From Maritalea sp047634455 (GTDB taxonomy: Bacteria > Pseudomonadota > Alphaproteobacteria > Rhizobiales > Devosiaceae), in NCBI RefSeq assembly GCF_047634455.1, contig NZ_JBLIAI010000017.1, positions 1 to 49,746 on the forward strand: DNA of 49,746 nt. Direction: 5' to 3'. A program made the translations under genes and the position numbers. A model generated the notes under the pieces. That model searched no databases and was not told the DNA's origin. It saw nothing but the letters and a program-made list of their open reading frames with translations. Below are positions 34,781 to 43,540 of the stretch, one piece after another; position 1 is the stretch's first letter, and each line of letters begins with the position of its first letter.

Positions 34781-35546
34781 GCCGGTGATTTTATTGGAAC
34801 ACCAAGATGGCGTAGCAACGATTACGTTGAACCGGCCAGATCAACGCAACGCTTTTGACGTTGAAATGTGCAACGCGCTGCGGCATGCGGTGGACGAGGT
34901 GGAACAAAATCCATCGATTCAGTGCACAATATTGCGCGCTAACGGCCCGGTGTTTTGTGCGGGTATGGACCTAAAAGCTTTTATCGCTGGCGCAGGCGAC
35001 AATATCTTGTTCGGGGAATATGGCTTTGCTGGCTTTGTAAAGCGCCAGCGCACCAAACCGGTGATTGCGGCCGTGGAAGGTGCGGCGCTTGCAGGCGGAT
35101 TTGAACTGATGTTGGCTTGCGACATGGTGATTGCTGGGCAAAGTGTCAAATTCGGGCTGCCGGAAGCCAAACTGGGTTTGGTGGCGGCTGGCGGTGGTGC
35201 CATTCGGCTGGGTCAACGTGTGCCGCGGGTTATTGCCAATCAAATTCTGCTCACAGGAAAACCATTTTCCGCCAGCGACGCCCTTGCTTGGGGGCTCATC
35301 AATCAGATCGCCGCAGATGGCACCAGCGCACAAATTGCGCACGAATTGGCGCAAGAAATTGCCCAAAACGCCCCCTTGTCCTTGCTTGCCAGTCTGGCCT
35401 TGTCTGACTTGGCTGCTAAAGCAGCAGAAACGGCATTGTGGGTTGAAAATGACCTCCAAATGGCCAACATCGGCAAAACGGCCGACGCAAAAGAAGGCCC
35501 CACAGCTTTTATCGAAAAGCGCGCGCCCGTTTGGTTGGGGCACTAA
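34770..35546 (+). CDS. Enoyl-CoA hydratase/isomerase family protein
   Basis: The 258-residue crotonase-fold protein binds a CoA thioester. The oxyanion-hole segments are FCAGMDLKAF and VEGAALAGGFELMLACD, and the two acidic residues of hydratases appear in GGFE and in LPEAKLGL. Both glutamates are present, so hydration of enoyl-CoA is plausible. Its start ATG lies 11 bases inside the acyl-CoA synthetase gene. Which beta-oxidation-like pathway it serves cannot be told; no dehydrogenase or thiolase is near. Confidence 0.92.
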   Translation: MRPEPVILLEHQDGVATITLNRPDQRNAFDVEMCNALRHAVDEVEQNPSIQCTILRANGPVFCAGMDLKAFIAGAGDNILFGEYGFAGFVKRQRTKPVIAAVEGAALAGGFELMLACDMVIAGQSVKFGLPEAKLGLVAAGGGAIRLGQRVPRVIANQILLTGKPFSASDALAWGLINQIAADGTSAQIAHELAQEIAQNAPLSLLASLALSDLAAKAAETALWVENDLQMANIGKTADAKEGPTAFIEKRAPVWLGH

Positions 35547-35621
35547 ACCAATAAACATCGCGGTATAGTGAAGCACTCAGCACTTATTTTGCGCACCAGC
35601 AATTGAATTTACCACAAAAAT

Positions 35622-35650
35622 CCACCAACTATGATGTTGGAGGGTTTTTT
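35622..35650 (+). terminator. Intrinsic terminator after the acyl-CoA synthetase/enoyl-CoA hydratase operon
   Basis: CCACCAAC (35622-35629) pairs with GTTGGAGG (35636-35643) with one A-A mismatch, followed by a run of six T (35645-35650). It begins 75 bases after the enoyl-CoA hydratase stop codon. Confidence 0.7.
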
Positions 35651-35721
35651 GCAGCACTTCGCAAAATTGTTAACCTGACTGTGATAAGTTCAGGGCAGTA
35701 AAGTAGAGTTAGGTGACGAAG

Positions 35722-36594
35722 ATGACGACCTTGTACGGTCCTCGAATTGGCGTCGCTCTTGGTGGCGGCGCAGCACGTGGTTTAGCCCATATTCCCATTA
35801 TTGAAGCGATGGATGAAATGGGGCTCAAACCGAGCCTTATCGCAGGTACATCCATTGGCGCATTTATTGGCGCCGGCTGGGCATTTGGAATGTCGGGCCG
35901 CGAAATTCGTGAGCACGCATTGGACGTTTTGGGTTCAACCCGGGCCTTGAGTTCTCGGCTTTGGAAAACCCAAGTCTATGATATTAGGGAGATGTTTCAG
36001 AACGGCATTTCGATGCAGTTTGACGCTCTTCGCGTTTTGGGCGCTTTTTCGCCAAAACCATTCCCAAGGCGGTTCAGGAATTTAAAAATTCCGTTGCGCG
36101 TGATCGCGACAGACTATCGTTCTTGGCACCCAGCGGTTTTTCATGAAGGGCGGTTGGACAAAGCGCTTGCCGGATCAATCGCTATTCCAAGCCTATTCAA
36201 ACCCGTCATCCATGAAGGCCGCATGCTGGTCGATGGCGGCGTTGTTAATCCGCTGCCACTTGATTATGCGTCGCAAGATATGGACATCGTTATCGGCGTT
36301 GACGTGAATGGTGATCCGCTTCTGACCGACCCAAGCTTAACGCCGTCAACAATTGATATTGGCATGGGCGCGGCCCAAATCATGATGCATGCGCTCACCG
36401 CGCAAACGCTTGGAGCATATCCGCCCGATATTTATGTGAAGCCCAACGTGCGTAATATCGATGCTTACGAGTTTTGGCGCGTTCGGGAAGCCCTTGCGGC
36501 TGGTGACGAAGTCAAAGATCGATTTAAAGCGCAGCTTACCGAAAAGATCGACATATTCATCGCCGCGCAAGGAAGAACCGCTGAAGCAGGGTAG
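35722..36594 (+). CDS. Patatin-like phospholipase, RssA-like
   Basis: A 290-residue patatin-fold serine lipase. The oxyanion loop is ALGGGAARGLAH, the nucleophile Ser is in AGTSIGAF (GxSxG), and the catalytic Asp is in VDGGVVNPLPL (DGG). These give a complete Ser-Asp dyad. The protein is probably a cytoplasmic or membrane-associated lipid acylhydrolase. ATG 35722 is used; GTG 35713 adds three residues. The 3' end overlaps that of the convergent tadA gene by 38 bases. Confidence 0.93.
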   Translation: MTTLYGPRIGVALGGGAARGLAHIPIIEAMDEMGLKPSLIAGTSIGAFIGAGWAFGMSGREIREHALDVLGSTRALSSRLWKTQVYDIREMFQNGISMQFDALRVLGAFSPKPFPRRFRNLKIPLRVIATDYRSWHPAVFHEGRLDKALAGSIAIPSLFKPVIHEGRMLVDGGVVNPLPLDYASQDMDIVIGVDVNGDPLLTDPSLTPSTIDIGMGAAQIMMHALTAQTLGAYPPDIYVKPNVRNIDAYEFWRVREALAAGDEVKDRFKAQLTEKIDIFIAAQGRTAEAG

Positions 36595-37012
36595 CGCTCT
36601 CAACTTCGTTTAGACCTGCAATCACTTCAGGCTGATGGTGACACGTTGGCTGGTTGAAAAACCGGACGCCATTTTCCACCGCCCCGCCTTTTGGATCATC
36701 CGCGCCATAATAGACCCGACGCAATTTTGCATGGGCAATCGCACCGGCGCACATGGTGCATGGCTCAAGCGTTACATACAGATCGCACTGGGCCAATCGC
36801 CCCGTTCCCACAACGCTTAACGCCTCGCGTATCGCCAGCATTTCCGCATGGGCGGTCGGATCATTGAGCGCTTTCATGCGATTGGCGACTTTGATGATTA
36901 CTTCGCCATCATAAACCACCACCGCGCCAACAGGCACTTCGCCGCTGTCAGCCGCTATTTGCGCCATTTTTAACGCCTGTTGCATGGGGGTGGGTTTGTC
37001 AGTTGTGGTCAT
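36557..37012 (-). CDS. tadA: tRNA-specific adenosine deaminase
   Basis: The 151-residue zinc deaminase converts A34 to inosine in tRNA-Arg(ACG). The zinc site and proton shuttle are His55 and Glu57 in TAHAEMLAIREAL and Cys85/Cys88 in LEPCTMCAGAIAHAK. The C-terminal VENGVRFFNQPTCHHQPEV segment also matches. ATG 37012 fits the family start; an upstream start at 37057 would add a 15-residue leader with no support. It is divergent from mutL (100-base gap) and overlaps the patatin gene by 38 bases in convergent orientation. Confidence 0.96.
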   Translation of the reverse strand: MTTTDKPTPMQQALKMAQIAADSGEVPVGAVVVYDGEVIIKVANRMKALNDPTAHAEMLAIREALSVVGTGRLAQCDLYVTLEPCTMCAGAIAHAKLRRVYYGADDPKGGAVENGVRFFNQPTCHHQPEVIAGLNEVESATLLQRFFLARR

Positions 37013-37112
37013 TACATCACTTTGCTTGTTGATGAAGCTTTGCCACAACAAAAGCAAAGATGCAAAGCCTGATCGTTAGCGCTAGGTTAGGCGCGAAGGA
37101 GAATCACGACCT

Positions 37113-38963
37113 ATGCGCATTCGGCAATTGCCCGACGATTTGGTGAATAAGATTGCGGCGGGCGAGGTTATTGAGCGCCCGGCAAGCATCGTCAAAGAAT
37201 TGGTGGAAAACGCGCTCGACGCGGGCGCGACACGCATTGTGGTGACCACGGCTGCGGGCGGTAAATCGCTGATCCGGATCGAAGACAATGGCTTTGGCAT
37301 GGGCGAAGATGATTTGCGCCTCAGCGTTTCGCGGCACGCAACCTCAAAACTAAAAGACGATGCGCTAGACGACATTCAAACGCTGGGCTTTCGCGGCGAA
37401 GCACTCGCGTCCATCAGCGCCGTTGCGGAGCTGAGCATTGCGACACGCCCCAAAGACGAAGAATTGGGCCTCAAACTGAGTTTTGACGGGCCACGCCTTG
37501 TGATTTCCCCCAACCCAATGCCGCACGGCACTGTTGTGGAGGTGCAAAGCCTGTTCAAAAACGTGCCTGCCCGGCTGAAATTCCTCAAATCTGATCGTGC
37601 TGAAGCCAACGCCACAACGGACATTATGCGCCGCTTGGCGATGTCTGAGCCGCATGTGCAATTTATTTTGCAAGGCTCGGATCGGCAGACCATTAATTGG
37701 CCCGCCCAAACTGGGGAAAACGCCGCTAAAAACCGTCTCGGGCAGATCATGGGCAATGATTTTGCCACCAACGCGGTGCCGATTGATTATCACCGAGGCC
37801 CTGTGCATGTAACGGGCATGGCAGCGTTGCCGACTTACACAAAGGCCAATTCGCTGGCGCAGTTTTATTTCGTCAATGGCCGCCCGGTACGCGACAAGGT
37901 TTTGATCGGCGGCGTACGCGGTGCTTACGCTGACTTTTTGCACCGTGATCGTTTTCCGGTGGTGGCGCTGTTCATCGATATGCCCTCTGCTGATCTGGAT
38001 GTAAACGTGCATCCAGCAAAGTCTGAGGTACGGTTTCGCGACCCCGGCTTTATCCGCGCGGCGGTGATCCGGGGGTTGATGAATGCGCTGGACGAAGCGG
38101 GTTTTCGCGCATCAAAAACCGTGTCAGACGCTACTCTGGCGGCGTTTCAACCCGGTGTCGCCGGGCAACCAGCACCGCCTTCTTATGGCTTGGGTGAAAC
38201 GGGACAACCCTCGATTGATCCGCAGGTCAATCGCACGATGCAATATCAGGGTGACTATGGTTATCGCCCCTCGGTTTTGTCACCAAACATGCCGCGCATG
38301 GATGGGCTGAATACCCCGAGCGCCCGGATGGAAGATTTGGACAGCGCGGACTTGTCCGCCACCCAAAATATGATGAGCGACGAGCACCCGCTCGGCGTTG
38401 CGCGTGCGCAATTGTTTGAAAATTATATTGTTGCGCAGTCTCGGGACAGTTTGATCGTGGTTGACCAGCATGCCGCGCACGAACGGCTGGTTTATGAGCG
38501 GTTCAAGGCAGAATTGAACAATGGCCCCGTTCCAGCGCAAAAACACCTGATCCCTGTCGTGATCGATTTGCCGGAAGAAGACTGCGCCCGTTTGGAAGAT
38601 GCATCCGAGGCGCTGTCGCATGTGGGATTGGGCCTAGAACGTTTTGGCCCTGCTGCCGTTGCGGTTTATGAGACCCCTGCCCTTTTGGGCAATTCAGACG
38701 TGCATAAGTTGGTCCATGACGTCGCCGACCAGCTGGCTGAATGGGACAATATTTCCATCGTCATGGAACGGCTTGAGGAAATCGCCGCCCGCATGGCCTG
38801 CCACGGTTCGGTACGTTCTGGCCGCCGCCTGCGGGCCGAAGAAATGAACAAGCTTTTGCGCGAAATGGAAGCAACGCCGCATTCAGGCCAATGCATTCAT
38901 GGCCGCCCAACCTATGTTCAGCTGAGTAAGGTGGATATTGAGAAATTGTTTGGACGACGGTAA
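37113..38963 (+). CDS. mutL: DNA mismatch repair protein MutL
   Basis: A 616-residue GHKL ATPase that couples mismatch recognition by MutS to strand removal. The N-terminal ATPase shows AAGEVIERPASIVKELVENALDAGA in parts, IEDNGFGMGEDDLRLS and GFRGEALASI. A linker poor in conserved residues (about 330-420) follows. The C-terminal domain has the endonuclease motif DQHAAHERLVYE starting at Asp451, plus ACHGSVRSG and CIHGRPT, so this MutL should be a nicking type rather than the E. coli type. The repeat block starts 31 bases after its stop codon. Confidence 0.97.
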   Translation: MRIRQLPDDLVNKIAAGEVIERPASIVKELVENALDAGATRIVVTTAAGGKSLIRIEDNGFGMGEDDLRLSVSRHATSKLKDDALDDIQTLGFRGEALASISAVAELSIATRPKDEELGLKLSFDGPRLVISPNPMPHGTVVEVQSLFKNVPARLKFLKSDRAEANATTDIMRRLAMSEPHVQFILQGSDRQTINWPAQTGENAAKNRLGQIMGNDFATNAVPIDYHRGPVHVTGMAALPTYTKANSLAQFYFVNGRPVRDKVLIGGVRGAYADFLHRDRFPVVALFIDMPSADLDVNVHPAKSEVRFRDPGFIRAAVIRGLMNALDEAGFRASKTVSDATLAAFQPGVAGQPAPPSYGLGETGQPSIDPQVNRTMQYQGDYGYRPSVLSPNMPRMDGLNTPSARMEDLDSADLSATQNMMSDEHPLGVARAQLFENYIVAQSRDSLIVVDQHAAHERLVYERFKAELNNGPVPAQKHLIPVVIDLPEEDCARLEDASEALSHVGLGLERFGPAAVAVYETPALLGNSDVHKLVHDVADQLAEWDNISIVMERLEEIAARMACHGSVRSGRRLRAEEMNKLLREMEATPHSGQCIHGRPTYVQLSKVDIEKLFGRR

Positions 38964-38994
38964 CCGAGTTTGCGGCTTTTCCTGCTGTTAAGAT

Positions 38995-39101
38995 GACCCC
39001 GGATCAGCCTGCGTGGCGTGAACGCCACTTAGTTGTCCGGGGAAACCAAGGGGAAAAGTGGGAGCTAGCCCATCAGGCATTCCCGCACTCGATGCGGGAT
39101 C
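38995..39101. repeat. Composite palindromic repeat, unit A (REP-like)
   Basis: CCCCGGA (38997-39003) pairs with TCCGGGG (39036-39042) around an inner stem GTGGCGT/ACGCCAC (39013-39019 and 39022-39028). This nested hairpin is followed by CCAAGGGGAAA and GTGGGAG and then by GGCATTCCCG-CACTCGATG-CGGGATC (39076-39101). The same order of parts occurs at 39961-40038. Such palindromic intergenic units are widespread in alphaproteobacterial genomes. Confidence 0.8.
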
Positions 39102-39119
39102 GCCCTAAACACCCTAGGC

Positions 39120-39145
39120 GGCATTCCCGGCCCTGAGCCGGGATC
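39120..39145. repeat. REP-like palindrome, copy 2
   Basis: GGCATTCCCGGC followed by CCTGAGCCGGGATC forms a hairpin (CCCGGC/GCCGGG) and matches the copies at 39914 and 40013 with one base change. It lies about 100 bases before the GFA gene. Confidence 0.8.
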
Positions 39146-39248
39146 GACCAAAACCGGAAAAACTTCATTACCTGACGAAGATTGCGGTTCACATTGACAT
39201 TGGTGGCACGATCCCACTTACTTTGAAAAGCTTTTGGAGGAGCACACC

Positions 39249-39740
39249 ATGTCGGATAAAGAGACAAGTTTTGAGGGCGGCTGCACCTGTGGCCATGTGC
39301 GGTACAAAATGCTGTCTGAGCCTTTGATTGTACACGGATGCCACTGCACGTGGTGCCAACGACAAACTGGCGGAAGCTACGCGGTTAATGCCTTGATTGA
39401 AGAAGATCGTGTGGAAGTGACAAAAGGCGAGGTCAACGAAATCTTGGTCCAATCACCAGGCGGTAGCGGCCAACGCATTGCCAGATGTCCCAAATGCCAG
39501 GTTGCTGTGTGGAGCAACTATCTTGTCATCGGCGACCTTGTTCGCTTTGTAAGGGTTGGCACGTTGGACAATTCAGCCAAATTCCCGCCCGATGTCCACA
39601 TCTACACAAAAACCAAACATCCATGGGTGATCTTGCCCCCCGACACCCCGGCGGTTGAAACATATTATGATGTGAAAACAACTTGGCGCCCGGAAAGCAT
39701 AGAACGGCGAAAAGTTCAACGCGAAGCGGCTCAGGGTTGA
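39249..39740 (+). CDS. GFA (glutathione-dependent formaldehyde-activating) family protein
   Basis: A 163-residue zinc protein of the GFA/DUF636 family. Metal-binding cysteines are in GCTCGHVRY, HGCHCTWCQRQTGGSYA and ARCPKCQVAVWS. Members bind zinc and some act on S-hydroxymethylglutathione or other thiol adducts; most, like this one, have unknown substrate. ATG 39249 has GGAGGAG six to seven bases upstream, a near-perfect ribosome site, whereas the frame upstream to 39234 is only a TTG. The gene is flanked on both sides by palindromic repeats between mutL and smc, and no other gene shares its strand closely, so it behaves as a separate cassette. Confidence 0.88.
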   Translation: MSDKETSFEGGCTCGHVRYKMLSEPLIVHGCHCTWCQRQTGGSYAVNALIEEDRVEVTKGEVNEILVQSPGGSGQRIARCPKCQVAVWSNYLVIGDLVRFVRVGTLDNSAKFPPDVHIYTKTKHPWVILPPDTPAVETYYDVKTTWRPESIERRKVQREAAQG

Positions 39741-39816
39741 AGTAACTGGCTTTGCACTACTCCGTTCGGCTTCATGTGGGCTCTGCCCATTCAAACACAA
39801 AGCTCCCACCTCACCC

Positions 39817-39869
39817 TGAGCTTGTCGAAGGGTGCAAGTGTGTTTCACCGGTGTGGTTCGACAAGCTCA
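39817..39869. repeat. Inverted repeat TGAGCTTGTCGAA/TTCGACAAGCTCA
   Basis: Thirteen-base perfect arms (39817-39829 and 39857-39869) lie 27 bases apart, with CCC and GGG outside them. The arm sequence is a well-known dispersed palindromic motif of many alphaproteobacterial genomes. It is part of the 311-base gene-free stretch 39741-40051, which otherwise holds the two palindromic units listed next and no supportable gene. Confidence 0.85.
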
Positions 39870-39913
39870 CCATGAGGGCTTTAGAAATACGCCCACGCGC
39901 GCCCATTCCATGG

Positions 39914-39939
39914 GGCATTCCCGGCCTTGAGCCGGGATC
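39914..39939. repeat. REP-like palindrome, copy 3
   Basis: GGCATTCCCGGC and CTTGAGCCGGGATC form the same hairpin as copy 2 and are identical to the last part of unit B. It is on the far side of the GFA gene. Confidence 0.8.
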
Positions 39940-39960
39940 AGGTTACAAGGAAAACAAACC

Positions 39961-40038
39961 GACCCCGGATCAAGCCGGGGCAGCCAAGGGGAAAGTGGGA
40001 GTTAACCCCGCAGGCATTCCCGGCCTTGAGCCGGGATC
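39961..40038. repeat. Composite palindromic repeat, unit B (REP-like)
   Basis: GACCCCGG-ATCAAG-CCGGGG hairpin, then CCAAGGGGAAAGTGGGAG, a short variable link, and GGCATTCCCGGC/CTTGAGCCGGGATC (40013-40038). The part order matches unit A at 38995-39101, with the nested inner stem absent. It ends 14 bases before the smc stop codon. Units A and B are in the same orientation and bracket the GFA gene. Confidence 0.8.
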
Positions 40039-40051
40039 AAAACCAAATAGT

Positions 40052-43000
40052 TTAAACCGCCTCCAAAAAAGTCTCAGCTGTCGTTAGATCAACCGAGACC
40101 AAATTAGAAATGCCGCGTTCGGCCATGGTGACGCCGAACAAGCGGTCCATGCGGGCCATGGTGATCGGGTTGTGGGTGATGACCACAAAGCGGGTCTCTG
40201 TTTTTTCGCGCATTGAATCCAAGAGATTGCAGAAACGTTCAACGTTTGCATCGTCCAAAGGCGCGTCAACTTCGTCAAGGACGCAGATGGGTGCGGGGTT
40301 GGTGAGGAACACCGCAAAGATCAGCGACATGGCCGTCAGCGCTTGTTCGCCACCCGAAAGCAGGGTCATGGTTTGCGGTTTTTTGCCCGGTGGGCGGGCG
40401 ATGATTTCAAGTCCTGCTTCCAGCGGGTCATCGCTTTCAACAAAGGTCAGTTCTGCGGTGCCGCCGCCAAATAGTTGGGTGAATAGTTCGGTAAAATGCG
40501 CATTGACCTTGTGGAAAGCTTCAGTCAGCCGAGCGCGGCCTTCGCGGTTCAGGTTCGAAATGCCGGTGCGCAATTTGGCAATGGCGGCAATCAGATCGTC
40601 TCGATCCGCGACCATCGTGTCGAGCTTTTCTTGGGTTTCAATGCTTTCTTGCTCGGCCCGCAAATTGACGCCACCCAAACGTTCGCGCTCGCGTTTTAAC
40701 CGCTCCAGTTTTGCTTCAATGGCACTTTCAGTGGGCAATTGATGTTCTGGTTTAATGCCTGCAATTTCAGCGGTGCGATTGGCGCTGACATTGAGAGTTT
40801 CAATGACGTTCTGTTCAACTTGCAGACGCTGTTGCCCAAGCGATTTGAGCCGTTCCTCGATGCGGGCGATTTCTTCGCGCACTCTGGATAGGGCAGCTAT
40901 AGCATCCCGCGCATCGCGGTCCTGTTCGCGGTGCATTTGTTCAGCTGACGCCACCGCGTCAGCGGCGCGTTTTCGGGCCTGCTCCGCATCGTCGATTTTG
41001 TCCTCAAGCGCTAGTCTTTGGGCCGCGAATTGATCCGGTGCGCTATTGAGCTCAACCAATTGCGTGTCGATTTCCTGCTGACGCGAGGTCAATGACGCCA
41101 AGTGCGCTTCTGCATCGGTTAAGCGCTTTTGCCAAGATCCGCGTTCGCTGGCAATTCGAACCAAACGCTGTTCGCGCATTCGTGCCGCATTTTTGAAACC
41201 TGCGAGCCGAAGACGCGCTTGATCCGCTTGCTCACGCAAACGAGACAGGTTCATGTTTTCCATTTCAATTGTGCGGGCAAGTTCCTGATCATCTTCGATG
41301 GTCGTAAGTGCGTTCTCTGCATCCTTGACCATCAAGACCACATCGTCGCGGCTCGATTTGAGGCGAATGTTTGCTTCTTCTAACGCGCTGCGGCGCGATG
41401 TGAGGTCCACAAGGCCCTTTTGCGCGGCTTCCACGGCTGCTTGTGCGGCGCTGATGGCGCGTTGGGCATCTTTGTATATATCACGGCACTGGCGCTCTTG
41501 CTCGCGGCTTGCAGCCAATTTTTCGGACTTGGCTTGCACCTTGGCGCGAATATCATTCAGAGAACGGGTTCGCAAATTCTTCTCTGCGTCAATATCGGAT
41601 AAGCGATTGCGCTGTGCCAAACGTTGCGCAGCGGCAGTTGGAGCATCACCACGGGCCACAAAACCATCCCAACGCCACAAGTCACCGTCTTGGGTAACCA
41701 AAGTCTGTCCCGGCTTCAAAGACCGCATCAGCCGTTCGCCGTCGGCTTTGTTAACAACGCCGATTTGGTTGAGGCGTCTTTTCAGCAATTCTGGACCGCG
41801 CACAAATTGGCTTAATGGGTCGGCTCCGGCAGGCAACGCCGCATCTGCATCATGATCGCCCGGCTGCGACCAAAATAAAGGGGCCGCCTCGTCGGACGAC
41901 GCATCAAGATCGTCGCCAATGGCTGCGCCTAGTGCGGTCTCATAACCTGCATCCACCTGGAGCGCATCAACAATAGCGGGCCACAAAGACTGGTCGTGCA
42001 GCTCCAGCATTTTGCTGATCGCCTGGGCTTCCGCATCTAGCTTGGTGATTTCGGCTTCCATCGCTGTGAGTGCTGGGCGCGCTTCATTCAAATCTGCTTC
42101 GGCTTGCCGTGTTGCAGCTTCTGCTTTGTCCGCATCACCCTCAGCGCGTTCGGCTTCAGAGCGCGCTGCCGTTAGAGCCTGTTGGCGGGCTTGCAGGGTT
42201 TTGTCTTGTGACAAGGCTTTGATGATTTTCTCGGCTTCGTCGGCCACATCGGCCAATTGCTGATTTAATTTTTCCAGCCGCGCATTTGCATCGTCCAATG
42301 TGCGTTGAGTTGACGATTTGTGGGCCCGGATTTCGCTGAGTTTATCGGCCTTCTCGCGAAGAGTGATTTCTGCCGCGCTCACCAACATCTTGGTGCGCTC
42401 AGCATCCGCTTGTGCTTGCTCATTATCAGCTGACGCATTCGCTGCATCGCTGTTCAACTGCTTTTCTTCATCGGCAAGGTTTGCCACCAATTCGCGACTT
42501 TCGCCAATCAGGTCTGTGTCGCGTGCGGCGTCAACTTTGACTTGCACCAAGCGGCCTTCAAGCTCGGCTTTGCGTTGGTTCGCGCGTTTGGCATCTTCTT
42601 CCAGTTGGGTCAGCGCAATGCGGAAACGCTGCAACGTCGCCCCGGCTTCAGCCTCGGCCAACCGTAGCGGCTGTAATTGTTCTTCGGATGCATCAAGGCG
42701 TTTCTTAGCGGCCAAGTCCAAATGGGTTGCGTCCGCCAGCACATTCACCAACCGAGTGTGCTCGGCTTCGGTCTGTTTTTCCTTCACCTTAACCGCCACC
42801 CATCTCAGGTGTAGCAATGCGGCTTCGGCTTTGCGGATATCGCCGGAAATATTGCGATAACGTGTTGCTTGGCGGGCTTGGCGTTTTAGGTTCTCGAGCT
42901 GAACATCAACAGCTGTAATGATGTCATCGACACGTTCAAGATTGCTCTCTGCGGCGCGTAGCCGCAATTCTGCTTCATGACGACGCGAATGCAGGCCGGA

Positions 43001-43510
43001 AATACCCGCAGCTTCTTCCAAAATCAAACGACGTTGTTTCGGCTTGGCTGAAATCAGCTCGCCTATTTGCCCTTGGCGCACCATGGCGGGCGATCGCGCG
43101 CCGGTGGACGCGTCTGCAAATAATAGCTGCACGTCACGGGCACGCACTTCCTTGCCGTTGACGCGATAAACAGAGCCATGATCGCGCTCAATACGGCGGG
43201 TGACTTCCAGTTCGTCTTCGTGATTGAGAATGGCAGGTGCGGTGCGGTCTTTATTGTCGAGGAAAAGCGTGACCTCAGCGCTGTTGCGCGCCGGGCGATT
43301 GGAATTGCCTGAAAAGATAACGTCGTCCATGCCCGAGCCGCGCATATTTTTGTATGAGCTTTCGCCCATCACCCAACGCATGGCCTCAACGAGATTGGAC
43401 TTGCCGCACCCGTTCGGCCCCACGACGCCCGTAAGCCCCGGTTCAAGATGAAGATCGGTAGGATCAGTAAAGGACTTAAAACCGGTGAGCCGCAGACGCG
43501 AAAATTTCAT
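40052..43510 (-). CDS. smc: Chromosome segregation protein SMC
   Basis: A 1152-residue SMC ATPase that organises the chromosome. The Walker A motif GPNGCGKSN lies at residues 31-39 and the Q-loop follows in MRWVMGESSYKN. A long coiled coil (about 170-490 and 670-1000) brackets a hinge (about 500-660). The C-terminal head has the signature LLSGGEQALTAMSLIFA near residue 1050 and Walker B ICVLDEVDAPLDDANVERF, seen in parts. Length is normal. No scpA or scpB is in the window. It is followed on the minus strand by the repeat block and preceded by the DsbA-like gene with a 31-base gap. Confidence 0.97.
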   Translation of the reverse strand: MKFSRLRLTGFKSFTDPTDLHLEPGLTGVVGPNGCGKSNLVEAMRWVMGESSYKNMRGSGMDDVIFSGNSNRPARNSAEVTLFLDNKDRTAPAILNHEDELEVTRRIERDHGSVYRVNGKEVRARDVQLLFADASTGARSPAMVRQGQIGELISAKPKQRRLILEEAAGISGLHSRRHEAELRLRAAESNLERVDDIITAVDVQLENLKRQARQATRYRNISGDIRKAEAALLHLRWVAVKVKEKQTEAEHTRLVNVLADATHLDLAAKKRLDASEEQLQPLRLAEAEAGATLQRFRIALTQLEEDAKRANQRKAELEGRLVQVKVDAARDTDLIGESRELVANLADEEKQLNSDAANASADNEQAQADAERTKMLVSAAEITLREKADKLSEIRAHKSSTQRTLDDANARLEKLNQQLADVADEAEKIIKALSQDKTLQARQQALTAARSEAERAEGDADKAEAATRQAEADLNEARPALTAMEAEITKLDAEAQAISKMLELHDQSLWPAIVDALQVDAGYETALGAAIGDDLDASSDEAAPLFWSQPGDHDADAALPAGADPLSQFVRGPELLKRRLNQIGVVNKADGERLMRSLKPGQTLVTQDGDLWRWDGFVARGDAPTAAAQRLAQRNRLSDIDAEKNLRTRSLNDIRAKVQAKSEKLAASREQERQCRDIYKDAQRAISAAQAAVEAAQKGLVDLTSRRSALEEANIRLKSSRDDVVLMVKDAENALTTIEDDQELARTIEMENMNLSRLREQADQARLRLAGFKNAARMREQRLVRIASERGSWQKRLTDAEAHLASLTSRQQEIDTQLVELNSAPDQFAAQRLALEDKIDDAEQARKRAADAVASAEQMHREQDRDARDAIAALSRVREEIARIEERLKSLGQQRLQVEQNVIETLNVSANRTAEIAGIKPEHQLPTESAIEAKLERLKRERERLGGVNLRAEQESIETQEKLDTMVADRDDLIAAIAKLRTGISNLNREGRARLTEAFHKVNAHFTELFTQLFGGGTAELTFVESDDPLEAGLEIIARPPGKKPQTMTLLSGGEQALTAMSLIFAVFLTNPAPICVLDEVDAPLDDANVERFCNLLDSMREKTETRFVVITHNPITMARMDRLFGVTMAERGISNLVSVDLTTAETFLEAV

Positions 43511-43540
43511 CGCGTCCCCCGTTTCAGGTGGCGATCAACG

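Noticed and set aside
40013..40038. The palindrome next to the smc stop codon as an smc terminator
   Set aside because: No T-run follows on the minus strand, and the same palindrome occurs in three other places that are not gene ends.
39752..40087. Open frame with repeated GIPGLEPGSGYKEN-like peptides
   Set aside because: It is a translation of the palindromic repeats (the GIPGLEPG peptide comes from CCCGGCCTTGAGCCGGG), not a protein.
40110..43451. Several long plus-strand open frames, up to 210 residues
   Set aside because: They are antisense to smc; the minus strand has clear SMC motifs and the plus frames show only Ser/Arg/Ala-rich shadow composition.
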